Position numbers and translations under genes: made by a program. Positions 27,801 through 36,638 of a DNA stretch of 64,000 nt are shown one piece after another. The stretch is from Mucilaginibacter mali. GTDB lineage: Bacteria; Bacteroidota; Bacteroidia; Sphingobacteriales; Sphingobacteriaceae. Where the stretch lies: the NCBI RefSeq assembly GCF_013283875.1, contig NZ_CP054139.1, forward strand, positions 310,001 to 374,000, read 5' to 3'. The stretch's first letter is position 1. The number at the start of each line of letters is the position of its first letter. The notes beneath the pieces are model-generated. The model was not told the DNA's origin. It was given only the letters and a program-made list of their open reading frames with translations, and ran no database searches.

Positions 27801-28075
27801 CTAACCCATATTATTTGGATAATATTAAAACAACCAGCGATTTTTGGTTTGTTAGTGGGTTCCAATGGAATATTAATACCATTAACCTGGGTTATAGCCT
27901 GCCGCAAAAATGGGCAAGCAAAATTGGTATGAGCAGCGCAAGGCTTTACGCGGTTGGTTACAACATGTTCAGCCTTACAAATCCATATCCTAATGGCTTC
28001 CGCGATGTGCAAAGTGGTATCCAGCAATACCCCGCTATCAGAACTGTATCTGTTGGTTTAAATGCAACCTTTTAA
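24809..28075 (+). CDS. SusC-like TonB-dependent outer-membrane receptor
   Basis: A 1088-residue outer-membrane importer of oligosaccharides. After the signal peptide (about 1-20) come a CarboxypepD-regulatory-like domain (TVSGVVTGEKGETLPGVTIQVKG onward), a TonB-box region, the plug (GYGEQKKISLTGAVANID to VRTKRGK, about residues 110-235), and the beta-barrel ending in aromatic residues (NATF). The only SusC of the window, paired with the SusD gene 12 bases downstream, so it defines the imported ligand of the PUL. It is energised by TonB. A tiny frame (24786-24812, MKLKSINL) overlaps its start codon. Confidence 0.95.
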   Translation: MRRILLFFSVLFLISSAVMAQTRTVSGVVTGEKGETLPGVTIQVKGSNTATTTDIDGKYSIKVTDMQSVVLTVKYIGYAYQERAVPANERNADFKLQPVASNLNEVVVVGYGEQKKISLTGAVANIDVKKIEDLPSLNLAASLVGQSPNVSVSTPSQRPGQGTNIVIRNPTSIVTNGKTGVSPLYVIDDQIRTAADFNLLDANEIDNISILKDAEAAIYGIQGANGVVLVRTKRGKQGAPKISFSSSVGTASARQLPKMMSGIQLATWLNDYNQTRVGQSLAAAGQPNAGQVQYIDANGYRNGVVTQKETAWYTPDELDYIANNSTNYLEQAFKTAWTEREAVAISGGTDKVTYYAGTDYVIQNSNFKGVNSNKWGLRASIEAKAAKGLTASLNLSSSSYNSRSYWYKYDSTSESLDNDVTSLNVVQPWSKYFIDGNPVAVNSSLSSGGGIDNINVFLFQNSDNYTSQRSNVMNVLGKLSYDVPFVKGLNLTGTLNENYNNGWGQQYGTSFNIYTYSGTGGNNHIPGGTITNVTLRKNGDRVFINSTYARAYQLDGIINYNRSFGKHNISFLGVYEQREDYNTALRGQADNVIIGGKDNINFTTGTTSANQASSIANNGYLSYIGRLNYSYADKYFVQLSTRIDGSTDFLPGRNYGYFPAASVGWVVSNETFMKKVTWLDLLKVRASVGLLGSNNSLKYQYDESYKFGTGSSGGAVFNEAARNYGILYNLALANPYITWDHTTKTNYGLDLAFLRNRLTTSVDYYWNHGYNLLQTISSAVPATVAANLPVQNSGIVNSFGWEISAGWRDKIGKDFTYSFSPFFAWSDNKQIARDQSVGNIGTPLDLIGKSSDVGTYGYQSAGIIRTKEQADAIIAQRTAAAGGDSKVLVNGLAIKDASGIYHLGMINFVDQNGDGIIDANDQVYLNKKNDNHYSLGLNWAVNYKSLSLAVVMGMSWGGINSIGSYDRIQQSSANPITENKPVYWADHWTPSNPDAKYPNPYYLDNIKTTSDFWFVSGFQWNINTINLGYSLPQKWASKIGMSSARLYAVGYNMFSLTNPYPNGFRDVQSGIQQYPAIRTVSVGLNATF

Positions 28076-28087
28076 TTGAAAACGACA

Positions 28088-29968
28088 ATGAAAAAATTAT
28101 ATATACTAATGGCAATGGCACTGGCAGTGCCAGCGCTGTTGAGCAGTTGCAAAAAGGTATTGCAAAAGGATGATCCGCAAAACCTTTCGCGCGATGCCGT
28201 ATTTAACGACTCTACTTTAACAAAGTTCAACCTTGATTATATCTACGCGCAAAACCAGCCGCAATGGTTTGGTACAGGTTCGGTTAGTTATATCAAGGAC
28301 CTGGGGCCATTAAACCTTACCGAAGAGTGCTACTCTGATAACGCAATGGTTAAAGGTACCCTCACTATCGAATCGGTTGGTGATATCGGTACTTCAAACT
28401 CAAATGCTACCAACTATGGTAAACTGCGTTATATCAATAACTTTATTGAAAGCGTAAATGGTGGCACCCAGCCTGCGGGCACTAAAACACGTTTTGTTGG
28501 CCAGGCTTTATTCTGGCGCGCGTTCCGTTATTTTGAATTGGTTAAAATGTATGGCGGTGTGCCACTGGTGACCAGTGCTTTAGACGCGGTTGGTGATGAT
28601 GCCCTTTCAAAAACTTACCTGCCACGGGCTACTACTTCTGATGTATTTAAGCAGATTGTTGCCGATTTAAATACGGCTGCTGCCTCTCTGCCGGTAAAAT
28701 GGCCAAACTCGCTGGATCAGGGCCGTATCACTAAAGGCATTGCCCAGGCCATGCTGTCGAGGGTACTGTTAACTTACGCAAGTCCGCAATTTAACTCGCC
28801 ATTGGCTTCTATGCCGGCTACAGCCACATCAGTAGTTGCAACTACCGATCAAACCCGCTGGCAAGCCGCGTACGATGCTACAAATGCCGCCATCGCTACG
28901 TTAAGTGCTAACGGGTTCGGTTTGTTCCCTAAATGGGATTACACCATGTGGACTACAGAGAACAACTCTGAAGCCGTATTTGTAACCGAGTACAATACAG
29001 ATCAAACCGATAATGGCCGTAACTCTAACGGTTATGTAGGTGGTGCTGTGCCAAAAGCCGTTGCTACAAGTGGTGGCGCCTATCAGCCAACCTGGGATAT
29101 GGTTAACGCCTTCCCAATGGCCGATGGTAAAGCGCCGGGTACGTCAACCAAGTATCCTTATAATACCACTACGCCGCCAATTAACTTCTATGCTAACCGC
29201 GATCCGCGTTTTTACCAAACCATTGCTTATAATGGTTGCTCGTGGCCATTAGTTGGTAACACGGCCAACAGGTTGTGGACTTATTTTTACTTCAGCAATA
29301 CTGCGGGTACTGCGTCAAAAACAACAGAAGCGGTTGCAGCCAGCACAACAGGTTTTTACCTTCGTAAAGCTATTGATCCTACCATCAGCGCTGCTAACTT
29401 ACCTTATGCAGGTACCGATTGGCAGGAAATTCGTTACGCCGAATTGGTGTTAAATCACGCTGAAGCTGCCGCTGAATTGGGTAAGTTGACAGAATCTTAT
29501 GCCGACCTGGTAGCCATCAGGAAAAGGGCGGGTATTGAAGCCGGTTCGGATAACCTGTATGGTTTAACCGCAGGTATGGACCACGATGCGATGATCAACG
29601 CGATCATGTACGAGCGTCAGATAGAATTCGCCTACGAAGGTAAACGTTACTGGGATCTGCGCCGCAGGAAATTGCTTGAGGTTACCCTGAATGGTAAAAG
29701 ACGTTCGGCCGTTACCATCATGCTGAAAAATACCGGCACCAGCACCGATTATATCCTGGCAACCCGCGATGCTACGCCTACTTCAGGTACCGCTTTTGAT
29801 ACTTTTTATACAACCAACTTCACTATAACAACTAAACAGTTGGATACTTATAACATTGCTTATCAAACAGCTGATTATTTCTTTGGCATCCCAACAAATG
29901 CCATTAAAAATAACCCAAGCCTGGTACAAACCAGCACATGGGGCGGTACATTTAACCCGCTGCAATAG
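28088..29968 (+). CDS. SusD/RagB-like surface glycan-binding lipoprotein
   Basis: A 626-residue lipoprotein with a lipobox ending LLSSC (Cys at about residue 21), anchored in the outer membrane and capping the SusC barrel. The SusD fold is seen in VGQALFWRAFRYFELVKMYGGVPLV, in QMLSRVLLTYASPQF-like TPR helices, in YAELVLNHAEAAAELGKL, and in the C-terminal ERQIEFAYEGKRYWDLRRRKLL. A TTG four codons upstream (28076) is in frame, but the ATG with the lipobox is preferred. Ends in a strong terminator. Confidence 0.95.
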   Translation: MKKLYILMAMALAVPALLSSCKKVLQKDDPQNLSRDAVFNDSTLTKFNLDYIYAQNQPQWFGTGSVSYIKDLGPLNLTEECYSDNAMVKGTLTIESVGDIGTSNSNATNYGKLRYINNFIESVNGGTQPAGTKTRFVGQALFWRAFRYFELVKMYGGVPLVTSALDAVGDDALSKTYLPRATTSDVFKQIVADLNTAAASLPVKWPNSLDQGRITKGIAQAMLSRVLLTYASPQFNSPLASMPATATSVVATTDQTRWQAAYDATNAAIATLSANGFGLFPKWDYTMWTTENNSEAVFVTEYNTDQTDNGRNSNGYVGGAVPKAVATSGGAYQPTWDMVNAFPMADGKAPGTSTKYPYNTTTPPINFYANRDPRFYQTIAYNGCSWPLVGNTANRLWTYFYFSNTAGTASKTTEAVAASTTGFYLRKAIDPTISAANLPYAGTDWQEIRYAELVLNHAEAAAELGKLTESYADLVAIRKRAGIEAGSDNLYGLTAGMDHDAMINAIMYERQIEFAYEGKRYWDLRRRKLLEVTLNGKRRSAVTIMLKNTGTSTDYILATRDATPTSGTAFDTFYTTNFTITTKQLDTYNIAYQTADYFFGIPTNAIKNNPSLVQTSTWGGTFNPLQ

Positions 29969-29983
29969 GTTATTGTATCACAA

Positions 29984-30027
29984 TAAAAACAAAAAAGGGA
30001 AGCCATAAGCTTCCCTTTTTTGTTTTT
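29984..30027 (+). terminator. Rho-independent terminator after SusD
   Basis: Arms AAAAACAAAAAAGGGAAGC and its reverse complement (29985-30003 and 30008-30026) enclose a CATA loop; the A- and T-rich outer bases make it effective in both directions. It lies 16 bases after the SusD stop. Confidence 0.9.
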
Positions 30028-30185
30028 ATATGCTGTGTGATGTTTATGTATGATATTGGCACAAAATTTCACCTTGATCGGATGCCTGAATTTAGCTATT
30101 TGGCAACGGATTTTGCTTAATTTATACTTGATTTGTAATATAAGTGCGACAATTTAAGCGTTTATAGGTAAAATCAGTCAATAGG

Positions 30186-30226
30186 ATAAAATCCTATAAA
30201 ACCTTGTCAACATACTATATTAAACG
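30186..30226 (+). promoter_or_regulatory. Shared regulatory box E
   Basis: ATAAAATCCTATAAAACC followed by CAACATACTATATTAAAC, about 205 bases before the PL1 gene. It shares the AAAATC(C/G)TA(T/C)A core with box C and the downstream ATATtAAA element. Candidate control site for the 14-gene run. Confidence 0.5.
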
Positions 30227-30397
30227 GGTGGGCTTACCCCGCATATTTGAATAAGCATAAATTATAACCAAATTTATACCTAAAGCACCCTGATATTGAT
30301 CGCGATGCAATTTGCGGTACTAAAGTGTGTACGTAAGCTTAAATAATATCTAAATAATTGCCCGTTTGTAGCGGGTGATGGATCAACAAGATTAAAA

Positions 30398-32056
30398 ATG
30401 ACTAAAAGAATTTTACTGGTATCGGCATGTGTGGCAATGTTTGCCGGTTCGGCATTTGCACAATATCCGCAGGTGCCTAAAAAAGTGCAGGAAGAAAGCG
30501 AAGCATTGATGAAACGGGCCCAGGCTCATTCAGATTCGGCATGGGCGGTGGCTTTGCCAACTGTAGAGTACGATCAGAAGCATGGTAAACCATTTGTACC
30601 CTGGGCCTCGCGCCCAACGGATCTGCCGCAATCTAAATTGCTGGCCTTCCCCGGTGCAGAGGGCGGTGGCGCGTATTCATTCGGCGGCCACGGCGGTAAA
30701 GTGCTGGTGGTAACTAATCTTAACGATGACGGTCCGGGTAGTTTACGCTGGGCTTGCGAACAAGGTGGTGCCCGTATGGTGGTATTTAACGTTGCCGGCA
30801 TCATCCGCATCAAATCGCCAATTATTGTACGTGCTCCATACATCTCTATCGAAGGGCAGACTGCTCCCGGCGATGGCGTTTGCGTAGCCGGCGAATCTTT
30901 TTGGGTGAACACGCACGATGTGGTGATCCGTTACATGCGTTTCCGCCGTGGTGAAACCAACGTAGGCCGCAGGGACGACGCTTTGGGCGGTAACCCGGTC
31001 GGTAATATCATTGCCGACCATGTTTCGGCCAGCTGGGGTTTAGATGAGAATTTCTCGATGTACCGCCACATGTTCGATCCGGGCGATGGCTCTAAGGAAG
31101 AGAAGAAAGGAACGGTTAACATCACCATCCAAAACTGTATCTACTCTGAAGCATTGGATTACTGGAACCACTCGTTCGGCAGTACAACAGGCGGCGAGAA
31201 CAGCCTGATGATCCGCAACCTTTGGGCCGATAACACTGGTCGTAACCCATCTATCGGTTGGACGGATGTTTATCACTTCGTAAATAACGTAGTATTCAAC
31301 TGGCACCACCGCACTATGGATGGTGGCGATTACACCAGTAACTTCAACGTGATCAATAACTACTTTAAACCTGGTCCGGTTACCCCTAAAGATGAGCCGG
31401 TAGGCCACCGTTTCCTGAAGCCGGAATCAGGTCGTAGTAAATTAAAGGAAAAATATTTTGGTCGCGTTTACATTAAAGGTAATGTAATGGAGGGTAACGC
31501 TACCGTAACTAAGGATAACTGGGCAGGTGGTGTACAAGTGGAAGATGCCAGCGGTAAGGAGTTGCCTGATGCCGGTAAATACACCGAATTTATGCGTACC
31601 GATGTACCATTCCCGTTCCCGCATGCGCCGATACATGTAATGACAGCCGAGGAAGCCTACAAATTTGTAGTAGCCAACGCCGGCGCCACCCTACCGGTGC
31701 GCGACGCCGTAGACGCCCGTGTTACCGAACAGGTACGCACCGGGAAGATCACTTACAAGGAAATGAATACCGATACGGCATTCCAGTTCAAAGTGCGTAA
31801 ACTGCCTAAAGATTCGTACAAGATGGGTATCATCACTGCCCCATGGCAGGTAGGCGGCTACCCTGAATATAAGGGTACCCCGTATAAAGATTCGGATAAC
31901 GATGGTTTGCCTGATAGCTGGGAACTGGCCCACGGCCTTAACCCTAAGGATGGCAAAGATTCGGCCCTGCCTGCAAAAAATGGCGGCGGCTATACCAACA
32001 TCGAAGTTTACTTGAATACAATTGCCGCGAAGGGCGAAAAGAAAATCACTAAATAA
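30398..32056 (+). CDS. PL1-family pectate lyase-like enzyme
   Basis: A 552-residue exported beta-helix lyase (signal peptide about 1-22, ending GSAFAQ). PL1 features are FPGAEGGGAYSFGGHGG, VVTNLNDDGPGSLRWA, the coil IADHVSASWGLDENFSMY, which corresponds to the DH-S-SW-DE signature, and VNNYFKPGP-like repeats. The C-terminal DSDNDGLPDSWE is a calcium-binding loop of thrombospondin-3/dockerin type. It would cleave the galacturonan backbone by beta-elimination at a periplasmic or surface site. First gene of a 14-gene run. Confidence 0.85.
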   Translation: MTKRILLVSACVAMFAGSAFAQYPQVPKKVQEESEALMKRAQAHSDSAWAVALPTVEYDQKHGKPFVPWASRPTDLPQSKLLAFPGAEGGGAYSFGGHGGKVLVVTNLNDDGPGSLRWACEQGGARMVVFNVAGIIRIKSPIIVRAPYISIEGQTAPGDGVCVAGESFWVNTHDVVIRYMRFRRGETNVGRRDDALGGNPVGNIIADHVSASWGLDENFSMYRHMFDPGDGSKEEKKGTVNITIQNCIYSEALDYWNHSFGSTTGGENSLMIRNLWADNTGRNPSIGWTDVYHFVNNVVFNWHHRTMDGGDYTSNFNVINNYFKPGPVTPKDEPVGHRFLKPESGRSKLKEKYFGRVYIKGNVMEGNATVTKDNWAGGVQVEDASGKELPDAGKYTEFMRTDVPFPFPHAPIHVMTAEEAYKFVVANAGATLPVRDAVDARVTEQVRTGKITYKEMNTDTAFQFKVRKLPKDSYKMGIITAPWQVGGYPEYKGTPYKDSDNDGLPDSWELAHGLNPKDGKDSALPAKNGGGYTNIEVYLNTIAAKGEKKITK

Positions 32057-32069
32057 AAGGTCGGCGTTA

Positions 32070-35000
32070 ATGAGCGGTTTTAAATTAAAAAGTCTTCATT
32101 CTTTAGTTTGGTTTATAATAGGGTGTGTGCTGTGGTGGCACACGCCCTTAATTGCTCAGGACAAAAAAAAGGCGCCTAAGCCCCAATCGCCTGTCGCCGC
32201 CGAAAAAGGCGGCAAACTGGTTTATGCCACTGCGCCAAACGGCGATCGTATTCCCGATTATTCGTATGCCGGGTACATGGCCTCCGAACAGCCGATCCCA
32301 ACCGTACAGGTAAAAGTTGTAGTGCCTGTAAAACCCGGCGATGCTACCTTACGCATACAAGCCGCTCTTGATTATGTAGCTGCTTTACCTGCCAATGCCG
32401 AAGGCATCCGCGGAGCGGTACTGCTTAACAAAGGAACTTATACTGTAAACGGCAGCCTGAAAATGAATGCGTCAGGCGTGATATTGCGCGGCAGCGGCAT
32501 GGGTAACGATGGTACCATATTACTGGCTGCCGGTAAAGACCGGGAGACTTTTATTAAAGTTGCGGGTAAAAACGATCGCCATAAAGAGAACGAGATAAAA
32601 ATAACCGACGCTTATGTGCCGGTAAACGCTTTTACATTCCACGTAGCATCAGCCGGGAATTTAAAGGCAGGCGATAAAATATTGGTGCACCGCCCAAGTA
32701 CCGCGGCCTGGATAGCTGCCTTAGGTGTACAAAGCTTCGGAGGCGGTTTAGGTACCTTAGGCTGGCACCCCGGCGACCAGGATATTGACTGGGACCGCAA
32801 GATCATTGATGTTAAAGGAAATGCCATCACCGTTGATGCGCCTTTAACAACTGCGCTTGATACCACTTACGGGGGCGGCACCATTGCCAAATACGATTGG
32901 CAGGGGCGAATCGCACAGGTAGGTATCGAGAATATTTTATTAAGATCAGCTTACGATACTACTAACCCAAAAGACGAAGCCCACCGCTGGATGGCCATTA
33001 CCATGGAAAATGTGAGCGATGCCTGGGTACGCCAGGTTACCTTTCAGCATTTTGCGGGATCTGCTGTATTTGTGTTGGAAACCGCTAACCGCGTTACCGT
33101 TGAGGACTGCCGCTCGCTGGCACCTGTATCTGAAATAGGTGGTTACCGTCGTAATACATTCTGGACCATGGGCGGGCAAACGCTGTTCCAGCGCTTGTAT
33201 TCTGAACAGGGATATCACGATTTTGGCACCGGCTTCTGCACGCCTGGTCCAACGGCTTTTGTACAGTGTATGGGTTCACAGTCGTTAAGTTTTAGCGGCG
33301 GTTTGGACAGCTGGGCATCGGGCGTATTGTTTGATGTAACCAGTATCGACGGGCAAGCCATCAGCTACAAGAACCGCGAACAGGACGGACAAGGCGCCGG
33401 CTGGAACGCAGCCAATAGCATGTTGTGGAATTGCACCGCCGCCCATATAGATTGTTACGCGCCGCCAACCGCACAAAACTGGGCCTACGGTGCCTGGGCG
33501 CAATTTGGTGGTAATGGTTATTGGGAATCGGCCAATAGTACCATCGCCCCCCGCAGCTTTTTCTATGCGCAGTTAACAGATCGTTTAGGTAAAGATGTGA
33601 GCAAGCAGGCCGATATCCTGCAGATCATGACCGAACCATCCAGCAGCCCAACGCCCGAACAAGCTGCCGCGCTGATGGCTGAAGCACGCAAGCCACAAAC
33701 TACCATGGGCGATTGGGTGAATAGCGCTTCGAAACGTAAACCCATCAGCATTGCATCCGCAGGAGCAAAGAGTATTGATGATATCGGTTATAAAACGCCA
33801 GCCACCCCGGCGCTTGCGCCTGCAATGGCCATCAAAAATGGCTGGCTGGTGCGTGGCAATAGCATTTTGCAGGGCATGCATTACGAAAGCCCCTGGTGGA
33901 ACGGTAACGTAAAACCCAATTATTTAGAAAAGACCGCCAAGCCCGATATTACACGCTGGGTACCCGGCCGCACCGGTACAGGCCTAACCGACGACCTGAA
34001 CGAAGTAAGCGACTGGCTGCTGAATAGCCACACCGTAGTTTTAGAACATAATTATGGCCTATGGTACGAGCGCCGTCGCGACGATCACGAACGTATCCGC
34101 CGGGCCGATGGCGATGTTTGGGCACCGTTTTACGAGTTGCCTTTCGGCCGCAGCGGAAGCGAGAAAGATCTGGCTTATGATGGGTTGAGCAAATATGATT
34201 TGACCAAATACAACATCTGGTACTGGAGCCGCCTGAAGCAATTTGCCGACCTGGCCGATCAGAAGGGGTTGGTGTTGTTCCACAATAACTTCTTCCAGCA
34301 TAATATTATTGAGGCTGGTGCGCACTATACCGATTTCCCGTGGCGTACGGCCAATAACATCAACAGCACCGGTTTCCCCGAGCCTGTTAATTACGCGGGC
34401 GATAAACGCCAGTTTATGGCCGAACAATTTTATGATGAGACCGATCCGGCCCGCCGCAAACTATTGGTGGCCTACATCAACAAATGTATGGACAACTTTG
34501 CAGGCAACAACGGCGTATTGCAGGCCACCAGCGCCGAGTTTACCGGTCCGCTGCATTTTATGCAGTTTTGGGTAGAAACGGTAAAGCAATGGGAGATCGC
34601 CCACAAACAAAAACAAATCATCACCCTAAGCGCTACCAAAGATGTGCAGGATGGCATACTGAATGATCCATCTAAGGCATCTGTAATTAACGCTATCGAT
34701 ATCCGTTACTGGTATTACGAGGGCAGCGGCAAACTGTATGCCCCACTTGGCGGCCAAAGCCTGGCCCCGCGCCAGCAGGAGCGCGTATTTAAACCTAAAG
34801 CCGTATCTTTCGAATCGGTATACAATGCTGTGCACGAGTATCGCGTTAAATACCCCGAAAAAGCGGTACTGTTCTCGGCCGATGGTTTTGATCATTTTGG
34901 CTGGGCCGTGTTTATTGCCGGCGGATCGTTACCGGTGTTGCCTGCCCACACTGATAAACAATTGCTGACCGACGCGGCTACTATGTTGCCTGTAGAATTA

Positions 35001-35237
35001 TCGGGCGCGCCAAAAGGCCAGTGGGCATTGGGCGGAGCAAAAGGCTGCATCGTATATAGCGAAAGTGATAGCGCCATTAAACCAAAGCTAACAGCCAATA
35101 TCAATTATAAAGTACAATGGATCGACCCTAAAACAGGGGAGGTCATGCCTGGTAGCCAGCAAATCAAAGGCGGCGAGGGAATCGAACTGAAAGCACCTAA
35201 AACCGGACCGGCCATACTATGGCTAAGCCGCATCTAA
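32070..35237 (+). CDS. Large right-handed beta-helix protein, uncharacterised
   Basis: A 1055-residue exported protein. The start at 32070 gives a hydrophobic signal (SLVWFIIGCVLWW, then LIAQ); an upstream frame from 32022 overlaps the PL1 gene and is rejected. Residues of about 70-560 have pectate-lyase-like beta-helix character (LRIQAALDYVAALP, GAVLLNKGTYTVNGSL, GVILRGSGMGNDGTIL, ENVSDAWVRQVTFQHFAGSAV, VEDCRSL). The C-terminal third (about 620-1055) is a separate domain with ILQGMHYESPWWNGNV and LVLFHNNFFQHNIIE, which I cannot assign. Architecture resembles DUF4955-containing PUL proteins, though this is from memory. A lyase or glycosidase acting on pectin is likely. Confidence 0.6.
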   Translation: MSGFKLKSLHSLVWFIIGCVLWWHTPLIAQDKKKAPKPQSPVAAEKGGKLVYATAPNGDRIPDYSYAGYMASEQPIPTVQVKVVVPVKPGDATLRIQAALDYVAALPANAEGIRGAVLLNKGTYTVNGSLKMNASGVILRGSGMGNDGTILLAAGKDRETFIKVAGKNDRHKENEIKITDAYVPVNAFTFHVASAGNLKAGDKILVHRPSTAAWIAALGVQSFGGGLGTLGWHPGDQDIDWDRKIIDVKGNAITVDAPLTTALDTTYGGGTIAKYDWQGRIAQVGIENILLRSAYDTTNPKDEAHRWMAITMENVSDAWVRQVTFQHFAGSAVFVLETANRVTVEDCRSLAPVSEIGGYRRNTFWTMGGQTLFQRLYSEQGYHDFGTGFCTPGPTAFVQCMGSQSLSFSGGLDSWASGVLFDVTSIDGQAISYKNREQDGQGAGWNAANSMLWNCTAAHIDCYAPPTAQNWAYGAWAQFGGNGYWESANSTIAPRSFFYAQLTDRLGKDVSKQADILQIMTEPSSSPTPEQAAALMAEARKPQTTMGDWVNSASKRKPISIASAGAKSIDDIGYKTPATPALAPAMAIKNGWLVRGNSILQGMHYESPWWNGNVKPNYLEKTAKPDITRWVPGRTGTGLTDDLNEVSDWLLNSHTVVLEHNYGLWYERRRDDHERIRRADGDVWAPFYELPFGRSGSEKDLAYDGLSKYDLTKYNIWYWSRLKQFADLADQKGLVLFHNNFFQHNIIEAGAHYTDFPWRTANNINSTGFPEPVNYAGDKRQFMAEQFYDETDPARRKLLVAYINKCMDNFAGNNGVLQATSAEFTGPLHFMQFWVETVKQWEIAHKQKQIITLSATKDVQDGILNDPSKASVINAIDIRYWYYEGSGKLYAPLGGQSLAPRQQERVFKPKAVSFESVYNAVHEYRVKYPEKAVLFSADGFDHFGWAVFIAGGSLPVLPAHTDKQLLTDAATMLPVELSGAPKGQWALGGAKGCIVYSESDSAIKPKLTANINYKVQWIDPKTGEVMPGSQQIKGGEGIELKAPKTGPAILWLSRI

Positions 35238-35246
35238 ATATAAACG

Positions 35247-36632
35247 ATGAAGAAATTAATACTGTCGGGCATTACCTGCTGCCTGCTTTTTGCTTTTAAA
35301 ACGGGACAGGAAAAGGCATTGCCGGTTATTAAAATATCGGATAATCACCGCTATTTTACTGCCGGGGGCAAGCCATTCTTTTGGCTGGGCGATACTGGCT
35401 GGCTGCTCTTTTCTAAGCTGAACAGGCAGGAAGCTATCCAGTATCTCGACACCCGCCAAAAGCAAGGCTTCAACGTGATACAGGCCATGGTGGTGCACAG
35501 CAGTAAAGAAGTGAACGCCTACGGCGATTCGGCATTGACCAATAAAAAGATAGCTGAACCGAAGGTTACACCCGGTAATACGTATGGTAAAGGTAAGGAA
35601 TATGATTACTGGGACCATATCGATTGGATAATCAGCCGCGCTGCCGAGCGGGGTTTATATATTGCCCTGGTGCCGGTATGGGGTTCGGTAGTAAAGGAAA
35701 GCCATATCACACAAAGCCAGGGTAAAGCCTACGCCGAATTTCTGGCTAACCGTTATAAAGGTTATTCAAACATCCTTTGGATGAACGGTGGAGATGTTCC
35801 CGGTACCGATTCCTTAAAAACATGGAAAGCGATAGGCAATACCATCCACGATATCGACCCAACGCATCTGATGACCTTCCATCCGCGCGGGCGTACGCAG
35901 TCATCTACCTGGTTCCATAACGAGGATTGGCTGAACTTTAACTGTTTCCAATCGGGCCACCAAACCTATGCGCAGGATACCGCTAAAAAAGACCTGAATT
36001 ACGGCGAGGATAACTGGAAATACGTGAACGACGACTACGCCAAAACACCCGTTAAGCCCACGCTTGATGCAGAGCCATCATACGAAAATATCCCTTACGG
36101 TCTGCACGATATTAAACTGCCCCGCTGGAACGCTGCAGAGGTGCGCCGTTACGGTTACTGGTCGGTTTTTGCAGGCGGCTGCGGCTATACCTATGGCAAT
36201 AACGATGTGATGCAGATGCACAAGGCCGGCGAAAAAATGGGTTCATACGGATCGGTAATGCCGTGGACCGAAGGCATCAATATGCCGGGCGCTAAACAAA
36301 TGGGCTACCTGAAAAAGCTGATGCTATCACGATCATATTTTGATCGTATCCCCGATCAGAACCTGGTCGCCGCCGGACAAGGCGAGCGCTACGACAGGCT
36401 GATGGGCACACGTGGTAAAAACTACGCCTTTGTATACACTTATAACGGTCGCGATATGCAGATAAATGCGATGGAGTTAGCGGGCAGCAAAGTAAAAGCA
36501 GCATGGTATAACCCGCGCAACGGACAAACTGCTGCTATCGGCACTTTTGCTAAAGCTAAAGCGATGAAATTTAACCCGCCCGGCGAAAAGAAAAATGGTA
36601 ACGATTGGGTGCTGATACTTGATTCGATATAA
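35247..36632 (+). CDS. GH140-family glycosidase (apiosidase-like)
   Basis: A 461-residue exported enzyme with a DUF4038-type TIM barrel (FFWLGDTGWLLFSKLNRQEAIQYLDTRQKQGF near residues 45-75) and a C-terminal collagen-binding-like beta domain (about 375-460). Candidate catalytic acids are Asp183 in WMNGGDVPG and Glu276 in LDAEPSYEN, the positions expected for the GH140 acid pair. Characterised GH140 (B. thetaiotaomicron BT1012) removes side chains by cutting at apiose linked to the rhamnogalacturonan-II backbone. This is the strongest clue that RG-II-type pectin is the substrate. Confidence 0.85.
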   Translation: MKKLILSGITCCLLFAFKTGQEKALPVIKISDNHRYFTAGGKPFFWLGDTGWLLFSKLNRQEAIQYLDTRQKQGFNVIQAMVVHSSKEVNAYGDSALTNKKIAEPKVTPGNTYGKGKEYDYWDHIDWIISRAAERGLYIALVPVWGSVVKESHITQSQGKAYAEFLANRYKGYSNILWMNGGDVPGTDSLKTWKAIGNTIHDIDPTHLMTFHPRGRTQSSTWFHNEDWLNFNCFQSGHQTYAQDTAKKDLNYGEDNWKYVNDDYAKTPVKPTLDAEPSYENIPYGLHDIKLPRWNAAEVRRYGYWSVFAGGCGYTYGNNDVMQMHKAGEKMGSYGSVMPWTEGINMPGAKQMGYLKKLMLSRSYFDRIPDQNLVAAGQGERYDRLMGTRGKNYAFVYTYNGRDMQINAMELAGSKVKAAWYNPRNGQTAAIGTFAKAKAMKFNPPGEKKNGNDWVLILDSI

Positions 36633-36638
36633 ACAGTG

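Larger units (their letters stand above)
29969..30397. other. Intergenic region ahead of the 23-kb enzyme operon
   Basis: No gene is seen in these 429 bases. It contains the SusD terminator (29984-30027), then A+T-rich sequence with shared box E (30186-30226), then about 170 bases to the PL1 ATG. This must contain the promoter of the long downstream operon. Confidence 0.6.

Noticed and set aside
30090..30145. Bacteroidota-consensus promoter ahead of the PL1 operon
   Set aside because: TTTG elements occur, but no TANNTTTG at suitable spacing was found.
32022..32069. Upstream extension of the large beta-helix gene
   Set aside because: It overlaps the PL1 gene and precedes the signal peptide.
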